This document shows, piece after piece, positions 14,279-23,576 of a stretch of DNA of 64,000 bases. Position 1 is the first letter of the stretch, and each line of letters opens with the position of its first letter. Below the pieces are notes generated by a model. That model worked only from the letters and a program-made list of their open reading frames with translations. It was not told the DNA's origin and made no database searches. The position numbers were made by a program, and so were the translations under genes. This stretch comes from Thermomonas sp. (GTDB taxonomy: Bacteria; Pseudomonadota; Gammaproteobacteria; Xanthomonadales; Xanthomonadaceae), in contig NZ_JAMQHN010000114.1 in NCBI RefSeq assembly GCF_025993755.1, positions 1 through 64,000 of the forward strand. Direction: 5' to 3'.

Positions 14279-15550
14279 ATGAAACGCGAAACCATTGCCA
14301 TCCACGGCGGCTTCAAGAACGACCCGACCACCCGCTCCGTGGTGGTGCCGATCTACCAGACCACCAGCTTCACCTTCGACGACACCCAGCACGGTGCGGA
14401 CCTGTTCGACCTGAAGGTGGCGGGCAATATCTACACCCGCATCATGAATCCCACCACCGACGTGCTGGAACAGCGCGTGGCGGCGCTGGAGGGCGGCGTG
14501 GCGGCGCTGGCGTTCGCCTCCGGCATGGCCGCGATCACCGCCTCGGTGCTGAATCTGGTCGAAGCCGGCGACAACATCGTGGCGACCAGCCAGGTCTACG
14601 GCGGCACCTACACCTTCTTCGTCCACAGTCTGAAATCGCTGGGCGTGGAAGCGCGTCTGGTGGACGGTCGCGATCCGGAGGCCTTCGCCCGCGCCATCGA
14701 TGACAAGACCAAGCTGGTGTACTGCGAATCGGTCGGCAATCCCGCCGGCAACGTGGTGGACATCGCCGCGCTGGCCAAGGTGGCGCACGACCACGGCGTG
14801 CCGCTGATCGTGGACAACACCGTGCCCACGCCGATCCTGTGCCGCCCGATCGAACACGGCGCGGACATCGTGGTGCACGCGCTCACCAAATTCATGGGCG
14901 GCCACGGCAACAGCATCGGCGGCATCATCGTCGACAGCGGCAAGTTCGACTGGAAGAGCAACCCGCGCTTCCCGCAGTTCTCCACGCCGGAACCGGCCTA
15001 CCACGGCGTGGTGTACACCGACGCCTTCGGCCCCGCCGCCTTTGTTGCGCGCGCGCGCACCGTGGCGCTGCGCAACACCGGCGGCGCGATCTCGCCGTTC
15101 AACGCCTTCCTGATCCTGCAGGGCATCGAAACCCTTCCGCTGCGCATGGAACGCCACTGCGCCAACGCGCTGGCGCTGGCGAAATACCTTCAAAAGCACC
15201 CGAAGGTGGAGTGGGTGAACTTCGCCGGGCTGGAAGGCAACCGGGACTACGCGCTGGCGCAGAAATACATCGACGGCGGCATTCCGTCTTCGCTGTTCAC
15301 CTTCGGCATCAAGGGCGGACGCGAGGCTTGCGCGCGCTTCATGGACAAGCTCGACATCGTCAAGCGTCTGGTCAACATCGGCGACGTGCGCTCGCTGGCC
15401 TGCCACCCGGCCACCACCACGCACCGCCAGCTCACCGACGCGGAACTGAAGACCGCGGGCGTCAGCGCCGATCTGGTGCGCCTGTGCGTGGGCATCGAAC
15501 ATATCGACGACCTGATCGCCGACGTGGAGCAGGCGCTGGCCGTCGCCTGA
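14279..15550 (+). CDS. metY: O-acetylhomoserine sulfhydrylase
   Basis: A 423-residue PLP enzyme of the Cys/Met metabolism family. It makes homocysteine from O-acetylhomoserine and sulfide, a direct-sulfhydrylation entry into methionine synthesis. The N terminus (TIAIHGGFKNDPTTRSVVVPIYQTTSF) and the length are typical of MetY rather than the shorter MetB/MetC. The PLP lysine is Lys204 in HALTKFMGGHG, and the C-terminal SLACHPATTTH stretch is the family's substrate-binding signature. ATG 14279-14281 is the start because homology begins there. It converges on the BtuF-like gene with only 17 nt between stop codons. Confidence 0.93.
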   Translation: MKRETIAIHGGFKNDPTTRSVVVPIYQTTSFTFDDTQHGADLFDLKVAGNIYTRIMNPTTDVLEQRVAALEGGVAALAFASGMAAITASVLNLVEAGDNIVATSQVYGGTYTFFVHSLKSLGVEARLVDGRDPEAFARAIDDKTKLVYCESVGNPAGNVVDIAALAKVAHDHGVPLIVDNTVPTPILCRPIEHGADIVVHALTKFMGGHGNSIGGIIVDSGKFDWKSNPRFPQFSTPEPAYHGVVYTDAFGPAAFVARARTVALRNTGGAISPFNAFLILQGIETLPLRMERHCANALALAKYLQKHPKVEWVNFAGLEGNRDYALAQKYIDGGIPSSLFTFGIKGGREACARFMDKLDIVKRLVNIGDVRSLACHPATTTHRQLTDAELKTAGVSADLVRLCVGIEHIDDLIADVEQALAVA

Positions 15551-15567
15551 CTCGGCGTCAGTTGGCG

Positions 15568-16335
15568 TCAGTCGGCGGCTGCCGTCAGGAGGGCCCGCAG
15601 CCGCCGATAGCCTTCCACCAGACGCGGGCCGGGACGCCCCAGGTAGGCCTCAGACACCGCGTGGATGCGGCCGTCGCGCACCGCGGGCACGGCATCCCAG
15701 CCCTCGCGCCCACTCACCACGTCGCTGCGGTAGTTTTCCTCCTTCACCCCGCACCAGCTCATCACCACCACGTCCGGCAGGGCCGCGCGCGCCTGCGCGG
15801 GCTCCATCGGCACGCTCTTCGCATCGACCTCGCCCCACGGGTTTTCCCCGCCGGCGCGCCGGATCAGGTCCGACACCCACGAACGCCGCGCCGGGGCGAT
15901 GACGGGCTTGGGCCACCACTCCACCAGCACCTTCGGGCGCGCGCCGGCAACCGCCACTTCGGGCATCGCCGCCTCCATCTCCGCCACCAGCGCCGCACCA
16001 CGCTCCGGCACGCCCAGCGCGTCCGCGATCTCCCGGACGTTGGCGTACACGTCCGCCAGCGACTGCGGATCGCAGACCAGCACCCGAAGCCCCGCCGCAC
16101 GCAGCGCATCGACCACCTTCTCGTGGCCGGGCACGGTCAGCGAGGTCAGCACCAGATCCGGCTCAAGCGCGTGCACCGCCTCGATATCCAGGTCGAGGTC
16201 GCGGCCGGTCTTGGGCAATCCGGCCACGACCTCCGGCGGGTAATCGGAATCGGCGTCCACCCCGACCAGCATCGGCGCGCAGCCCAGCGCGCAGACGATC
16301 TCTGTGTTGGAGCAGGTGTGGGAAAAGACGCGCAT
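15568..16335 (-). CDS. BtuF-like cobalamin-binding protein without signal peptide
   Basis: A 255-residue protein with the fold of helical-backbone metal/cobalamin receptors (BtuF/FhuD type, PF01497). VGVDADSDYP near residue 24 and LEPDLVLTSLTVPG near residue 57 are typical of this family. Unlike periplasmic BtuF it begins [18 protein letters not shown], with no hydrophobic leader, so it is predicted to be cytoplasmic or exported by an unknown route. Its ATG shares one base with the clpB stop codon, so it is very probably translated from the clpB message. No BtuCD partner is in the window. Proximity to methionine synthesis (metY) fits a corrinoid link but is not proof. Confidence 0.75.
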   Translation of the reverse strand: MRVFSHTCSNTEIVCALGCAPMLVGVDADSDYPPEVVAGLPKTGRDLDLDIEAVHALEPDLVLTSLTVPGHEKVVDALRAAGLRVLVCDPQSLADVYANVREIADALGVPERGAALVAEMEAAMPEVAVAGARPKVLVEWWPKPVIAPARRSWVSDLIRRAGGENPWGEVDAKSVPMEPAQARAALPDVVVMSWCGVKEENYRSDVVSGREGWDAVPAVRDGRIHAVSEAYLGRPGPRLVEGYRRLRALLTAAAD

Positions 16336-18917
16336 CAGGTGGAGAACACCAGCTTGCCGCCTTCGGCGTTGACCCGGATGACATCTCCACTTGCGAAACG
16401 ACCGGCCAGGATGTCCTGCGCCAGCGGGTTCTCCAGCTGCTGCTGGATGGCGCGCTTGAGCGGGCGGGCGCCGTACACGGGGTCGAAGCCGACGTTGCCC
16501 AGCAGCTCGAACGCGGCGTCGCTCACGTCCAGCTTCAGGCCGCGCTCGGCCAGCCGCTTTTCCAGCCCGCGCAATTGAATGCGTGCGATCTGCTTGATCT
16601 GCGCCTTGTCCAGCGGGTGGAACACCACGATGTCGTCCAGCCGATTGATGAACTCCGGGCGGAAGTGCGCCTGCACCACGCCCATCACCGCCGCCTTCAT
16701 CTGGGTGTAGGCCTCCGGCGTGCCTTCGCCCGCCAATTCCTGGATCTGGTGGCTGCCGAGGTTCGACGTCATCACGATGACCGTGTTGCGGAAATCCACC
16801 GTGCGCCCCTGCCCGTCGGTCAGGCGGCCATCATCCAGTACCTGCAGCAGGATGTTGAACACGTCCGGATGCGCCTTCTCGACCTCGTCCAGCAGGATCA
16901 CGCTGTACGGACGGCGGCGCACGGCTTCGGTCAGATAACCGCCTTCCTCGTAGCCGACGTAGCCCGGGGGCGCGCCGACCAGGCGGCTGACCGCGTGCTT
17001 TTCCATGAACTCGCTCATGTCGATGCGCACCATCGCATCGGTCGAATCGAACAGGAACTCCGCCAACGCCTTGCACAGCTCGGTCTTGCCGACGCCGGTC
17101 GGGCCGAGGAACAGGAACGAGCCGGACGGCCGGTTGGGATCGGACAGGCCGGCGCGCGAGCGGCGCACCGCGTCGGAGACGACGGTGATGGCCTCATCCT
17201 GCCCGACCACGCGCGCGTGCAGCTGGTCTTCCATCTGCAGCAGCTTCTCGCGCTCGCCTTCCAGCATCTTGCTGACCGGGATCCCGGTCCAGCGGCTGAC
17301 GACCTGCGCGATCTCCTCGGCGGTCACCTTGTCCTGGAGCAGCTTGAAACCCTTCGTCTCGGCTTCCTGCGCGGCCGCCAGCTGCTTCTCCAGCGCCGGG
17401 ATCCGGCCATACTGGATCTCGCTCATGGCAGCGTAGTCCTGCCGGCGTTGGGCCGCTTCCAGTTCGGTGCGCGCCGCCTCGATCTGCTCCTTGATCTTCG
17501 TCGCGCCCTGCAGGGTCGCCTTTTCCGCTTTCCACACATCTTCCAGGTCGGCGTACTCGCGCTCCAGCGCGTCGATCTCCTGCTCGAGGTCGGCCAGGCG
17601 CTGCTTCGATTCGGCGTCCTTCTCCTTCTTCAGCGCTTCGCGCTGGATCTTCAGCTGGATCAGCCGCCGCTCCTTGCGGTCCATTTCTTCCGGCTTGGAG
17701 TCGATCTCCATGCGAATGCGCGACGCCGCTTCGTCCATCAAATCGATGGCCTTGTCCGGCAGCTGGCGGTCGGCGATGTAGCGATTGGACAGCGTGGCGG
17801 CGGCGACGATGGCCGGGTCGGTGATCTCCACACCGTGGTGCAGGGCGTAGCGCTCCTTCAGTCCGCGCAGGATGGCAATGGTGTCCTCGACCGTCGGCTC
17901 GCCCACGAACACCTTCTGGAATCGGCGCTCCAGCGCGGCGTCCTTTTCGACGTACTTGCGGTATTCGTCCAACGTCGTCGCGCCGATGCAGTGCAGCTCG
18001 CCGCGCGCCAGCGCGGGCTTGAGCATGTTGCCGGCGTCCATGCTGCCTTCGGCCTTGCCGGCGCCGACCATGGTGTGCAGTTCGTCGATGAACAGGATGA
18101 TCTGGCCCTCGTTCTTGGACAGGTCGTTCAGTACCGCCTTGAGCCGCTCCTCGAACTCACCGCGGAACTTCGCTCCGGCGATCAGCGCGCCCATGTCGAG
18201 ACTGAGCAGGCGCTTGCCGCGCAGCCCCTCCGGCACCTCGCCGTTGACGATGCGCTGGGCCAGCCCTTCCACGATCGCGGTCTTGCCCACGCCGGGCTCG
18301 CCGATCAGCACCGGGTTGTTCTTGGTGCGCCGCTGCAGCACCTGGATGGTGCGGCGGATCTCCTCGTCGCGACCCACCACCGGGTCGAGCTTGCCGCCCT
18401 CGGCGCGCGCGGTCATGTCGATGGTGTATTTCTCCAGCGCCTGGCGCGCGTCCTCGGCGTTCTCGTCCTGAACCGCCTCGCCGCCGCGCAACTTCTCGAC
18501 CGCCAGCTCGAGCTTGGCCCGGTTGCCGCCCGCCGCCTTCAGCGCCTTGCCCGCGTCGCCGCCGTCATCGGCCGCCGCCAGCAGGAACAGTTCGCTGGCG
18601 ATGTAGGCGTCGCCGCGCTGCTGCGCCAGCTTGTCCGTCACGTTGAGCAGGCGAATCAGGTCGTTGCCGGCCTGCACGTTGCCGGCCTGCCCGGACACCT
18701 TGGGCAACCTGTCCAGCGCCTCGGCGAGGTGCTCGCGCAGCAGCGGCACGTTGACGCCCGCCTGCGCCAGCAGCGGGCGCGTGCCGCCGCCTTGCTGGTC
18801 CAGCAGCGCCAGCAGCAGGTGGGTTGGTTCCACGAAATTGTGATCGCGCCCCACGGCCAGCGACTGGGCGTCGGCAAGAGCTTGCTGGAAGCGCGAGGTC
18901 AGTTTGTCCATGCGCAT
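16335..18917 (-). CDS. clpB: ATP-dependent disaggregase ClpB
   Basis: ClpB (Hsp104) pulls apart protein aggregates together with DnaK. At 860 residues it has the full layout: N domain (residues 1-145), NBD1 with Walker [10 protein letters not shown] near residue 209, a long coiled-coil M domain (about 400-530, charged and heptad-rich), and NBD2 with GPTGVGKTE near residue 608. I start at ATG 18915-18917 ([12 protein letters not shown]), the usual N terminus of the family; an ATG seven codons upstream is less likely. A heat-shock-like promoter may lie at 18966-18993. The stop codon overlaps the start of the downstream BtuF-like gene by 1 nt. Confidence 0.97.
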   Translation of the reverse strand: MRMDKLTSRFQQALADAQSLAVGRDHNFVEPTHLLLALLDQQGGGTRPLLAQAGVNVPLLREHLAEALDRLPKVSGQAGNVQAGNDLIRLLNVTDKLAQQRGDAYIASELFLLAAADDGGDAGKALKAAGGNRAKLELAVEKLRGGEAVQDENAEDARQALEKYTIDMTARAEGGKLDPVVGRDEEIRRTIQVLQRRTKNNPVLIGEPGVGKTAIVEGLAQRIVNGEVPEGLRGKRLLSLDMGALIAGAKFRGEFEERLKAVLNDLSKNEGQIILFIDELHTMVGAGKAEGSMDAGNMLKPALARGELHCIGATTLDEYRKYVEKDAALERRFQKVFVGEPTVEDTIAILRGLKERYALHHGVEITDPAIVAAATLSNRYIADRQLPDKAIDLMDEAASRIRMEIDSKPEEMDRKERRLIQLKIQREALKKEKDAESKQRLADLEQEIDALEREYADLEDVWKAEKATLQGATKIKEQIEAARTELEAAQRRQDYAAMSEIQYGRIPALEKQLAAAQEAETKGFKLLQDKVTAEEIAQVVSRWTGIPVSKMLEGEREKLLQMEDQLHARVVGQDEAITVVSDAVRRSRAGLSDPNRPSGSFLFLGPTGVGKTELCKALAEFLFDSTDAMVRIDMSEFMEKHAVSRLVGAPPGYVGYEEGGYLTEAVRRRPYSVILLDEVEKAHPDVFNILLQVLDDGRLTDGQGRTVDFRNTVIVMTSNLGSHQIQELAGEGTPEAYTQMKAAVMGVVQAHFRPEFINRLDDIVVFHPLDKAQIKQIARIQLRGLEKRLAERGLKLDVSDAAFELLGNVGFDPVYGARPLKRAIQQQLENPLAQDILAGRFASGDVIRVNAEGGKLVFST

Positions 18918-18965
18918 GGGAAAGTCTCCGAAATCCAATGGCCGGACGACCCGGCAATGCCTTCA

Positions 18966-18993
18966 AGATGCGGTCAGAATCGGCACTTCCAAG
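18966..18993 (-). promoter_or_regulatory. candidate heat-shock promoter of clpB
   Basis: On the minus strand CTTGGAA (18987-18993) is followed by CCGCATCT (18966-18973), about 13 nt later. Each box differs from the sigma-32 consensus by one base or one inserted base. The start point would fall about 40 nt before the clpB ATG. It is plausible because clpB is a heat-shock gene in relatives, but the match is imperfect. Confidence 0.35.
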
Positions 18994-19083
18994 CCCTGTT
19001 GCGCCGGTTTTCAGCGCCTTCTGTCCGCAAATGGCGGGTTCGGGCGTATTACAGGGCAGCCCCACGCCTTGAGGTGAACGTCC

Positions 19084-20046
19084 TTGTCCCGTGCACTCCT
19101 GTGGATTTCCGCGCTCCTGGTCGGCATGACCGGCTGCCAGGCTCCCGACGACGCCAGCGCCGCGCCGTCGCCGACCGCTTCCGCGCCGACTGCCACCGCA
19201 GCTTCCGGCACCGATCCGGCCCAGCCCACGAACACGCGCTGCGTGAAGCTGGATGACTGGCTCGCCGCCAGCAAAGGCACCTTCCAGGCCACGAACAGCA
19301 TCGAAGACGACGCCTGGCTCGCGCGTCTTGCGGTGACGGTGGACGGCAAGACCTTCAGCGACAGCGTTCGGCTGCCTGCGGAGGATCTTTCGGCCGTCAC
19401 CACCGAAGAGACGGACACGCCCGAATGGACCACGGTCTGCGGGGGTCACCTTTTCGTCCTCGCCCTGCCTTCCGAACGCGACGGCACGGTACTGGTCGGC
19501 AACCTGACCGGCGGCAAGCTGGCGCTGACCGCAAGCGACTACATCAGCGGCGAAGAAGACGGCCCGCCCACGGTGCGTCTGGAGAACGGCAGGCTGACCG
19601 TCGCCACGCCTGCGGGAAGCATCGCGCTGGTCGAGGAAACCGACCCCGACGCCGAAACGCCGCACGGCTTCGTCGCGGATTCCCTGGCCTGCAAGACCGA
19701 AGACGACGCGGGCAGCACCGACATCCGGCTGCCTGTCGATGCCGAAGGCCGGATCACCGGCCTGCACTACCTGTCGACCATGCCCGGCGGCAACAGCTGC
19801 AGCATGGACGCCGACCGCGGCGACGACGACACCACCTGGACCGTCCGGGGGAACCGCACCGACATCGTCTGGAACGACCAGGATTACCCGTCGCACGTCA
19901 CCATCACCCGCAACGGCGACGACATCACCATCGACGCCAGCCGCACGTCTCCAACGCCGTTCTGCGGCCAAAGCGCGCAGCTTGCCGACGTGATCAAGCT
20001 GCGCCGCGGCACCGCATCCTGCACCTCCGTGAAGTGGCCACAATGA
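19084..20046 (+). CDS. uncharacterised lipoprotein
   Basis: A 320-residue protein I do not recognise. It begins with a short hydrophobic leader and a lipobox-like LVGMTGC (Cys18), followed by an Ala/Ser/Thr/Pro-rich tether (residues 20-50), so it is probably membrane-anchored on the periplasmic side. The remainder is acidic and probably beta-rich with several cysteines. The start is TTG at 19084, supported by GAGGTGA at 19071-19077 with 7-nt spacing and by the leader beginning at once. Its last codon overlaps an ATG (ATGA), and it heads a compact cluster that runs to 21688. Confidence 0.65.
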   Translation: MSRALLWISALLVGMTGCQAPDDASAAPSPTASAPTATAASGTDPAQPTNTRCVKLDDWLAASKGTFQATNSIEDDAWLARLAVTVDGKTFSDSVRLPAEDLSAVTTEETDTPEWTTVCGGHLFVLALPSERDGTVLVGNLTGGKLALTASDYISGEEDGPPTVRLENGRLTVATPAGSIALVEETDPDAETPHGFVADSLACKTEDDAGSTDIRLPVDAEGRITGLHYLSTMPGGNSCSMDADRGDDDTTWTVRGNRTDIVWNDQDYPSHVTITRNGDDITIDASRTSPTPFCGQSAQLADVIKLRRGTASCTSVKWPQ

Positions 20047-20147
20047 ACCGTTTGCCGCCTGCCGTCCTCCTGCTCCCCGGCATGAAAGTGATCTACCCGG
20101 ACGGCTATGATCCGGAAACCCTGAAGCGCGGGAGGAACCTGTGGTGA
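20043..20147 (+). CDS. possible 34-residue coupling ORF
   Basis: A short open frame starting at an ATG that overlaps the stop of the preceding lipoprotein gene (ATGA) and ending at a TGA that overlaps the next gene's start. It contains the next gene's ribosome site (GGAGGAA at about 20131-20137) near its end. The product (MNRLPPAVLLLPGMKVIYPD at its N terminus) has no recognisable domain. It may be a real small protein, a coupling device for translation, or chance. Confidence 0.3.
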   Translation: MNRLPPAVLLLPGMKVIYPDGYDPETLKRGRNLW

Positions 20148-21076
20148 AGCTCTTGTCCCATCGCCTCAACTGGCTGCCAGCGACCCTCATGGCCCTGGGC
20201 ATGACGGCCCTCCCCGCACTGGCGCACGACTCCGCCCCGGCGGCACCCTCGACGATTCCCGACGCCGTGCTGCGCCAGATCGGCCTGACCAACGCCAATT
20301 GCAACCCCGGCAAGGCCGCGTTCTCCGACGACGGCAAGCGCCTGGCGCTGAACGTGGACTGCGGCGAAAGTCGCCTCGGTCGCCGCGTCTGGATCATCGA
20401 TCTGTCGTCCAGCACCGCCACGCCGGCGACGCCGCCGCTGGGCGCCAGCGATCCCAACGGCGAAACCATCGTCCAGGACGGCACCGAAGTGCAGTGGTCC
20501 GGCGACACCTTGTACGTCGCCACCTCCATGGAAACCCGCGCCGCACGCAAGGGCGACCCTGCTTATTGGCAGGAACGCTACTTCAGCGTGAGGCCCGGGC
20601 AGGCGCCGAAGGCTCTTCGTCAACAACAGATTCCAGGCTCCGTCAAGGCGAAATTCGAGCACCCCTTCGGTCGATTCCCGGTCGAAGAGGTTCTTCCCGA
20701 TACCGACAACAACGTGGTCGCCGATGGCATTTTCCGAATCGGCAAACACCTGGTCTGGATTTCCAGCGACGCGAACGACCGCGTGACGCTGCGCACGCGC
20801 GTCGGCAAGGGTGCGATCCGCGACCTTGCCAGCGGTGGCTGGGAGCTGTCTTCGCTGCAATACGACTCCCGCCGGCTGATCTACCCCAGCCGCAACGGCA
20901 TCATCGTCTTCGACCTCGATGCCGGCCAACCCACCCGGATCACGTTCACCCACGCCGACGCTCGGCCAGTCGCCTGGCAGCCCTCCAGTCACTCGCTCTC
21001 CTACACCGCCACCCGTGGCTGCGACGGCAAGGCGCAGCCCGGCAACCGCGTGCTTTGCCTCCTCGTCGTGCCCTGA
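20141..21076 (+). CDS. uncharacterised exported protein, possibly beta-propeller
   Basis: A 311-residue protein with a signal peptide (LPATLMALGMTALPALA, cleavage after residue 28) and no later membrane helix, so it is predicted to be periplasmic or secreted. The mature part has repeated patterns of the type 'DDGKRLALNVDCG' and 'YDSRRLIYPSRNG', reminiscent of WD40/TolB-like propeller blades, but I cannot assign a family. Start is GTG 20141, preceded by GGAGGAA. It belongs to the coupled cluster 19084-21688 and probably shares its transcript. Confidence 0.6.
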   Translation: MVKLLSHRLNWLPATLMALGMTALPALAHDSAPAAPSTIPDAVLRQIGLTNANCNPGKAAFSDDGKRLALNVDCGESRLGRRVWIIDLSSSTATPATPPLGASDPNGETIVQDGTEVQWSGDTLYVATSMETRAARKGDPAYWQERYFSVRPGQAPKALRQQQIPGSVKAKFEHPFGRFPVEEVLPDTDNNVVADGIFRIGKHLVWISSDANDRVTLRTRVGKGAIRDLASGGWELSSLQYDSRRLIYPSRNGIIVFDLDAGQPTRITFTHADARPVAWQPSSHSLSYTATRGCDGKAQPGNRVLCLLVVP

Positions 21077-21080
21077 CGCG

Positions 21081-21494
21081 ATGCGTCTGCTTGCGTCGAT
21101 CCCCGTCGGGGTGCTGTTCGTCCTGGCCCTGTTTGCCGGAATCGGACTGTTGATGTGGTACGGCAGCCGCATCCGCAAACGCGACGCAAACGACACGTCC
21201 CGGCCCTGGGTGCCCGCTCGTGCCGTTGTGAAAAGCGTGCAGACCCTGGGCCCACCGGGCGCAAACGGCAGAGTGCCGGTGCGGCTGTGGGTACAGATCG
21301 ACGACTTCACGTCCTCAGGCCGACACACCAAGGCTCCCGTCGATGCGGAGATTCCAGCCAGCTCGCTCGGCCGATTCGGCGACAGCACGGTGGTCCGCCT
21401 GCTGCACCATCCGGACAACAAACTGGTCTGCAAGCTCGACGGCGACATCCCGCTGGACCGCGAGTCGGCCGGCACAGGTTGCGACAACCCATGA
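21081..21494 (+). CDS. uncharacterised single-pass membrane protein
   Basis: A 137-residue protein starting 5 nt after the previous stop. One N-terminal membrane helix (residues about 5-25, IPVGVLFVLALFAGIGLLMW) is followed by a basic stretch (SRIRKRD) and a soluble domain of about 105 residues with a possible OB- or SH3-like beta pattern (VKSVQTLGPPG...VPVRLWVQIDDF). The basic residues after the helix suggest that the domain may be cytoplasmic (positive-inside rule). Its final bases overlap the next ATG (ATGA). I do not recognise the family. Confidence 0.6.
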   Translation: MRLLASIPVGVLFVLALFAGIGLLMWYGSRIRKRDANDTSRPWVPARAVVKSVQTLGPPGANGRVPVRLWVQIDDFTSSGRHTKAPVDAEIPASSLGRFGDSTVVRLLHHPDNKLVCKLDGDIPLDRESAGTGCDNP

Positions 21495-21688
21495 CAACCT
21501 CACCCAATCCCGCAGCTCTCCCGCCCATGCGCTTCATCGCGGCCGGCGAAAGCCGCGCCTCGTTGCCGAAACTCGACGGCAGCCTGTGGGTGACAGGAAG
21601 CAACGGATCGGGGCAGGTCGGACTGGACGCACGCCAGGACACTCCGATATTCGAATCGCTGAATTTGACGAGCCCGCAGGACGCTTGA
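21491..21688 (+). pseudogene. RCC1-repeat-like fragment
   Basis: A 65-residue frame beginning at an ATG that overlaps the preceding stop codon. The middle, AAGESRASLPKLDGSLWVTG followed by SNGSGQVGL, closely resembles one blade of an RCC1/BNR-type propeller (normally xAAGxxHSxALxxDGxLWxWGxNxxGQLG). RCC1 proteins need about seven such blades, and here only one is present before a stop at 21686-21688. It is therefore either the 5' remnant of a longer gene or a small domain protein. No continuation in another frame is visible in the 55 nt before the next gene. Confidence 0.45.
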
Positions 21689-21743
21689 CCGAGGCTTCGG
21701 TCATCTTCGCGCCATCGGCGCGCAATCTCTCGTTGGACAGGCA

Positions 21744-22172
21744 TTACAAGAACCGGTGCCGCACCTCGGGGACCGGGATGGTGCAGCTCTGGTGGCGGCC
21801 GAACCAGCGATAGCGGTTTCGCGCGAACCAGCGATACGCGCCGTCGCGCAAGCCACGCGGAACGATCCGCATGACGTTGGCCAGCCGCCAGATCCCGCCC
21901 AGACCCGCCAGCACCCGCCGCGCCGCTTCGCTGTCGGAACTGATGCGCGGTGCACCGGGCCGGTCGTATTCCACGAGCAGGAACGACACCGGGTCGTCCG
22001 GATTCAGGCCATTGTCCAGCAACAGGGCGCGGCCGGCATCGGATTGCATGGCGGCGAAGTGGTAGCGCTGCGCCTTGTCGTGCTTCAGGAGGAACCCGAT
22101 CGAGCCGTTGCAGAACGCGCACACGCCATCGAACACGACGATGGCCCGCATATTGTCGTCAGCGTCCGCCAT
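21744..22172 (-). CDS. DCC-type thiol-disulfide oxidoreductase-like protein (DUF393)
   Basis: A 142-residue protein of the DUF393/DCC family. The defining motif appears at the N terminus as VVFDGVCAFCNG, with a CxxC pair (Cys18, Cys21). Members are predicted to have a thioredoxin-like role, but few have been studied. There is no signal peptide. Start ATG 22170-22172 is supported by GGAGG 6 nt upstream, and it overlaps the end of the DUF4166 gene by 14 nt, so the pair is coupled. Confidence 0.85.
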   Translation of the reverse strand: MADADDNMRAIVVFDGVCAFCNGSIGFLLKHDKAQRYHFAAMQSDAGRALLLDNGLNPDDPVSFLLVEYDRPGAPRISSDSEAARRVLAGLGGIWRLANVMRIVPRGLRDGAYRWFARNRYRWFGRHQSCTIPVPEVRHRFL

Positions 22173-22722
22173 CGGTAGCCTCCGGCTCCAGCCAGCCTTC
22201 GTAGCGCACGATCAGTCCCATCAGCGGCAAGGCGGCCTCGACCAGAAATTCATAGCGCCCTTCCTGCTCGCTCTCGCGGCAGCGCACGCCATCGAACAAC
22301 CTCTTCGGCAACGGCAGCACGCCGAACAGCCGCGCGCCGGCGACCTGCCACCACAGGACGCCGTCCTCGCCCGCATGCAGCCAGAACCAGAACTGCATCG
22401 GACCCAGCCGTTCGCGCAGCAGGCCGTCACGATAGGCCAGCTGCGAAATCATCTGCCTGCCACCGAAATCGCGCCGCCAGGTTTCCCCCTGCTGGCTGGC
22501 TTCGAACGTCACCGTGGTCGGCACCGCATCGCCCGCCGGAGGCAGGCCCGCCGTACGCGCGCACAGGCGGGCCAGCGGATTGGTGCCGCACTCGATGCGG
22601 CTGATCCCGCGATAGCGCGCCTGGCCTCGCACGGAATGCAGCCGCCGCACGCACGGCGCCGTCCAGAAAAAGGCCGCACCCAGCGCTTGCTGGAACAGCG
22701 TCGGCATCGAAGCCCCGTGCAT
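22159..22722 (-). CDS. DUF4166 domain protein
   Basis: A 187-residue protein matching the DUF4166 family by its pattern: a short N-terminal Leu/Phe segment (LFQQALGAAF), a basic middle, then GPMQFWFWLHAGEDGVLWWQ and LFGVLPLPKRLF, both typical of the family. Function unknown; members are often fused or next to saccharopine-dehydrogenase-like or DUF393 proteins. Start codon is uncertain: ATG 22720-22722 is chosen, with a further ATG five codons in and a GTG at 22779. It runs into the DUF393 gene. The 119 nt upstream to 22841 shows no other feature. Confidence 0.75.
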   Translation of the reverse strand: MHGASMPTLFQQALGAAFFWTAPCVRRLHSVRGQARYRGISRIECGTNPLARLCARTAGLPPAGDAVPTTVTFEASQQGETWRRDFGGRQMISQLAYRDGLLRERLGPMQFWFWLHAGEDGVLWWQVAGARLFGVLPLPKRLFDGVRCRESEQEGRYEFLVEAALPLMGLIVRYEGWLEPEATDGGR

Positions 22723-22841
22723 CGTCTCGACCACCCCCTGCGGTGAAACGCCCCCTGCCACGCCCGTCGGTGCATTCACGATACCGATGGAGCGTGTTGC
22801 GTTTGGTCAAGGTACACCCTGCACCGGGCGGCATCCAGCGA

Positions 22842-23576
22842 TCAGGCCGATCGCCATGCCAGCGTCGCCATGCGCCCGCTGCGACCGTCCCGGCGGTGGG
22901 AAAAGAACCGCGCCGATTCGGAGATCGTGCACAGCCCGCCGCCGTGGACTTCGATGACGCCGGCATCCAGCAGGCGCTGTCGCGCCAGCGTGTACAGATC
23001 GACGCGCCAGTGCCCGGGCCGGGTGGGCAGGAAGGCCATCCGGGCGCGGGCATCGCGGGCGCGGAAGGCCTCGAAGACCTCCTCGCCGACTTCATAGGCC
23101 TGCGGCCCGGCCGCGGGGCCCATCCAGGCGATCACCTCCTGCGCCGGCGTCCGCATGGCGGCCACGGTGGCCTCCAGCACGCCGGCGCACAGGCCGCGCC
23201 AGCCGGCGTGGGCGATCCCAAGTTCGCCGCCATCGCGGGCCGCAAACACGACCGGCAGGCAGTCGGCGGTGAGGATGGCCAACACGACGCCGGGCGTCGA
23301 TGCGATGGCCGCATCGGCTTCCGGTTCGTCGAAACCCGGCTCACGCGCCACCGCCGTGCCGTGCACCTGCCGCAACCAGCGTGGGGAAGAAGGCAACGCC
23401 AGCGCGGCGTCCAGTTGCCTGCGGTTCTCCGCCACCGCGCCCGCCGCGTCGCCGCAGCGCGATCCGAGGTTGAAGGTGTCGAACGGCGCCGGCGATACGC
23501 CCAGTCCGTGGCGCAGCGTGACCAACGCCCGCACGCCGAGCGGGGCCGGCCAGTCGGCTTCAAGGAACGCCTTCAC
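22842..23576 (-). CDS. pgeF: purine nucleoside phosphorylase/laccase-domain protein YfiH (PgeF)
   Basis: A 244-residue protein of the Cu-oxidase_4 (YfiH/PgeF) family. E. coli PgeF corrects a wrong amino acid in the peptidoglycan precursor; other members act on purine nucleosides. The three metal-site motifs are present: RQVHGTAV (His), LTADCLPV (Cys) and IAHAGWRG (His). GTG at 23574-23576 is the start because it overlaps the rluD stop codon (GTGA) and the family N terminus begins there. It is the second gene of an rluD-pgeF pair, an order common in proteobacteria. Confidence 0.9.
   Translation of the reverse strand: MKAFLEADWPAPLGVRALVTLRHGLGVSPAPFDTFNLGSRCGDAAGAVAENRRQLDAALALPSSPRWLRQVHGTAVAREPGFDEPEADAAIASTPGVVLAILTADCLPVVFAARDGGELGIAHAGWRGLCAGVLEATVAAMRTPAQEVIAWMGPAAGPQAYEVGEEVFEAFRARDARARMAFLPTRPGHWRVDLYTLARQRLLDAGVIEVHGGGLCTISESARFFSHRRDGRSGRMATLAWRSA

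Noticed and set aside
16575..19256. 893-codon open frame opposite clpB
   Set aside because: Antisense shadow; clpB has all its motifs, and the frame has no ribosome site or known domain.
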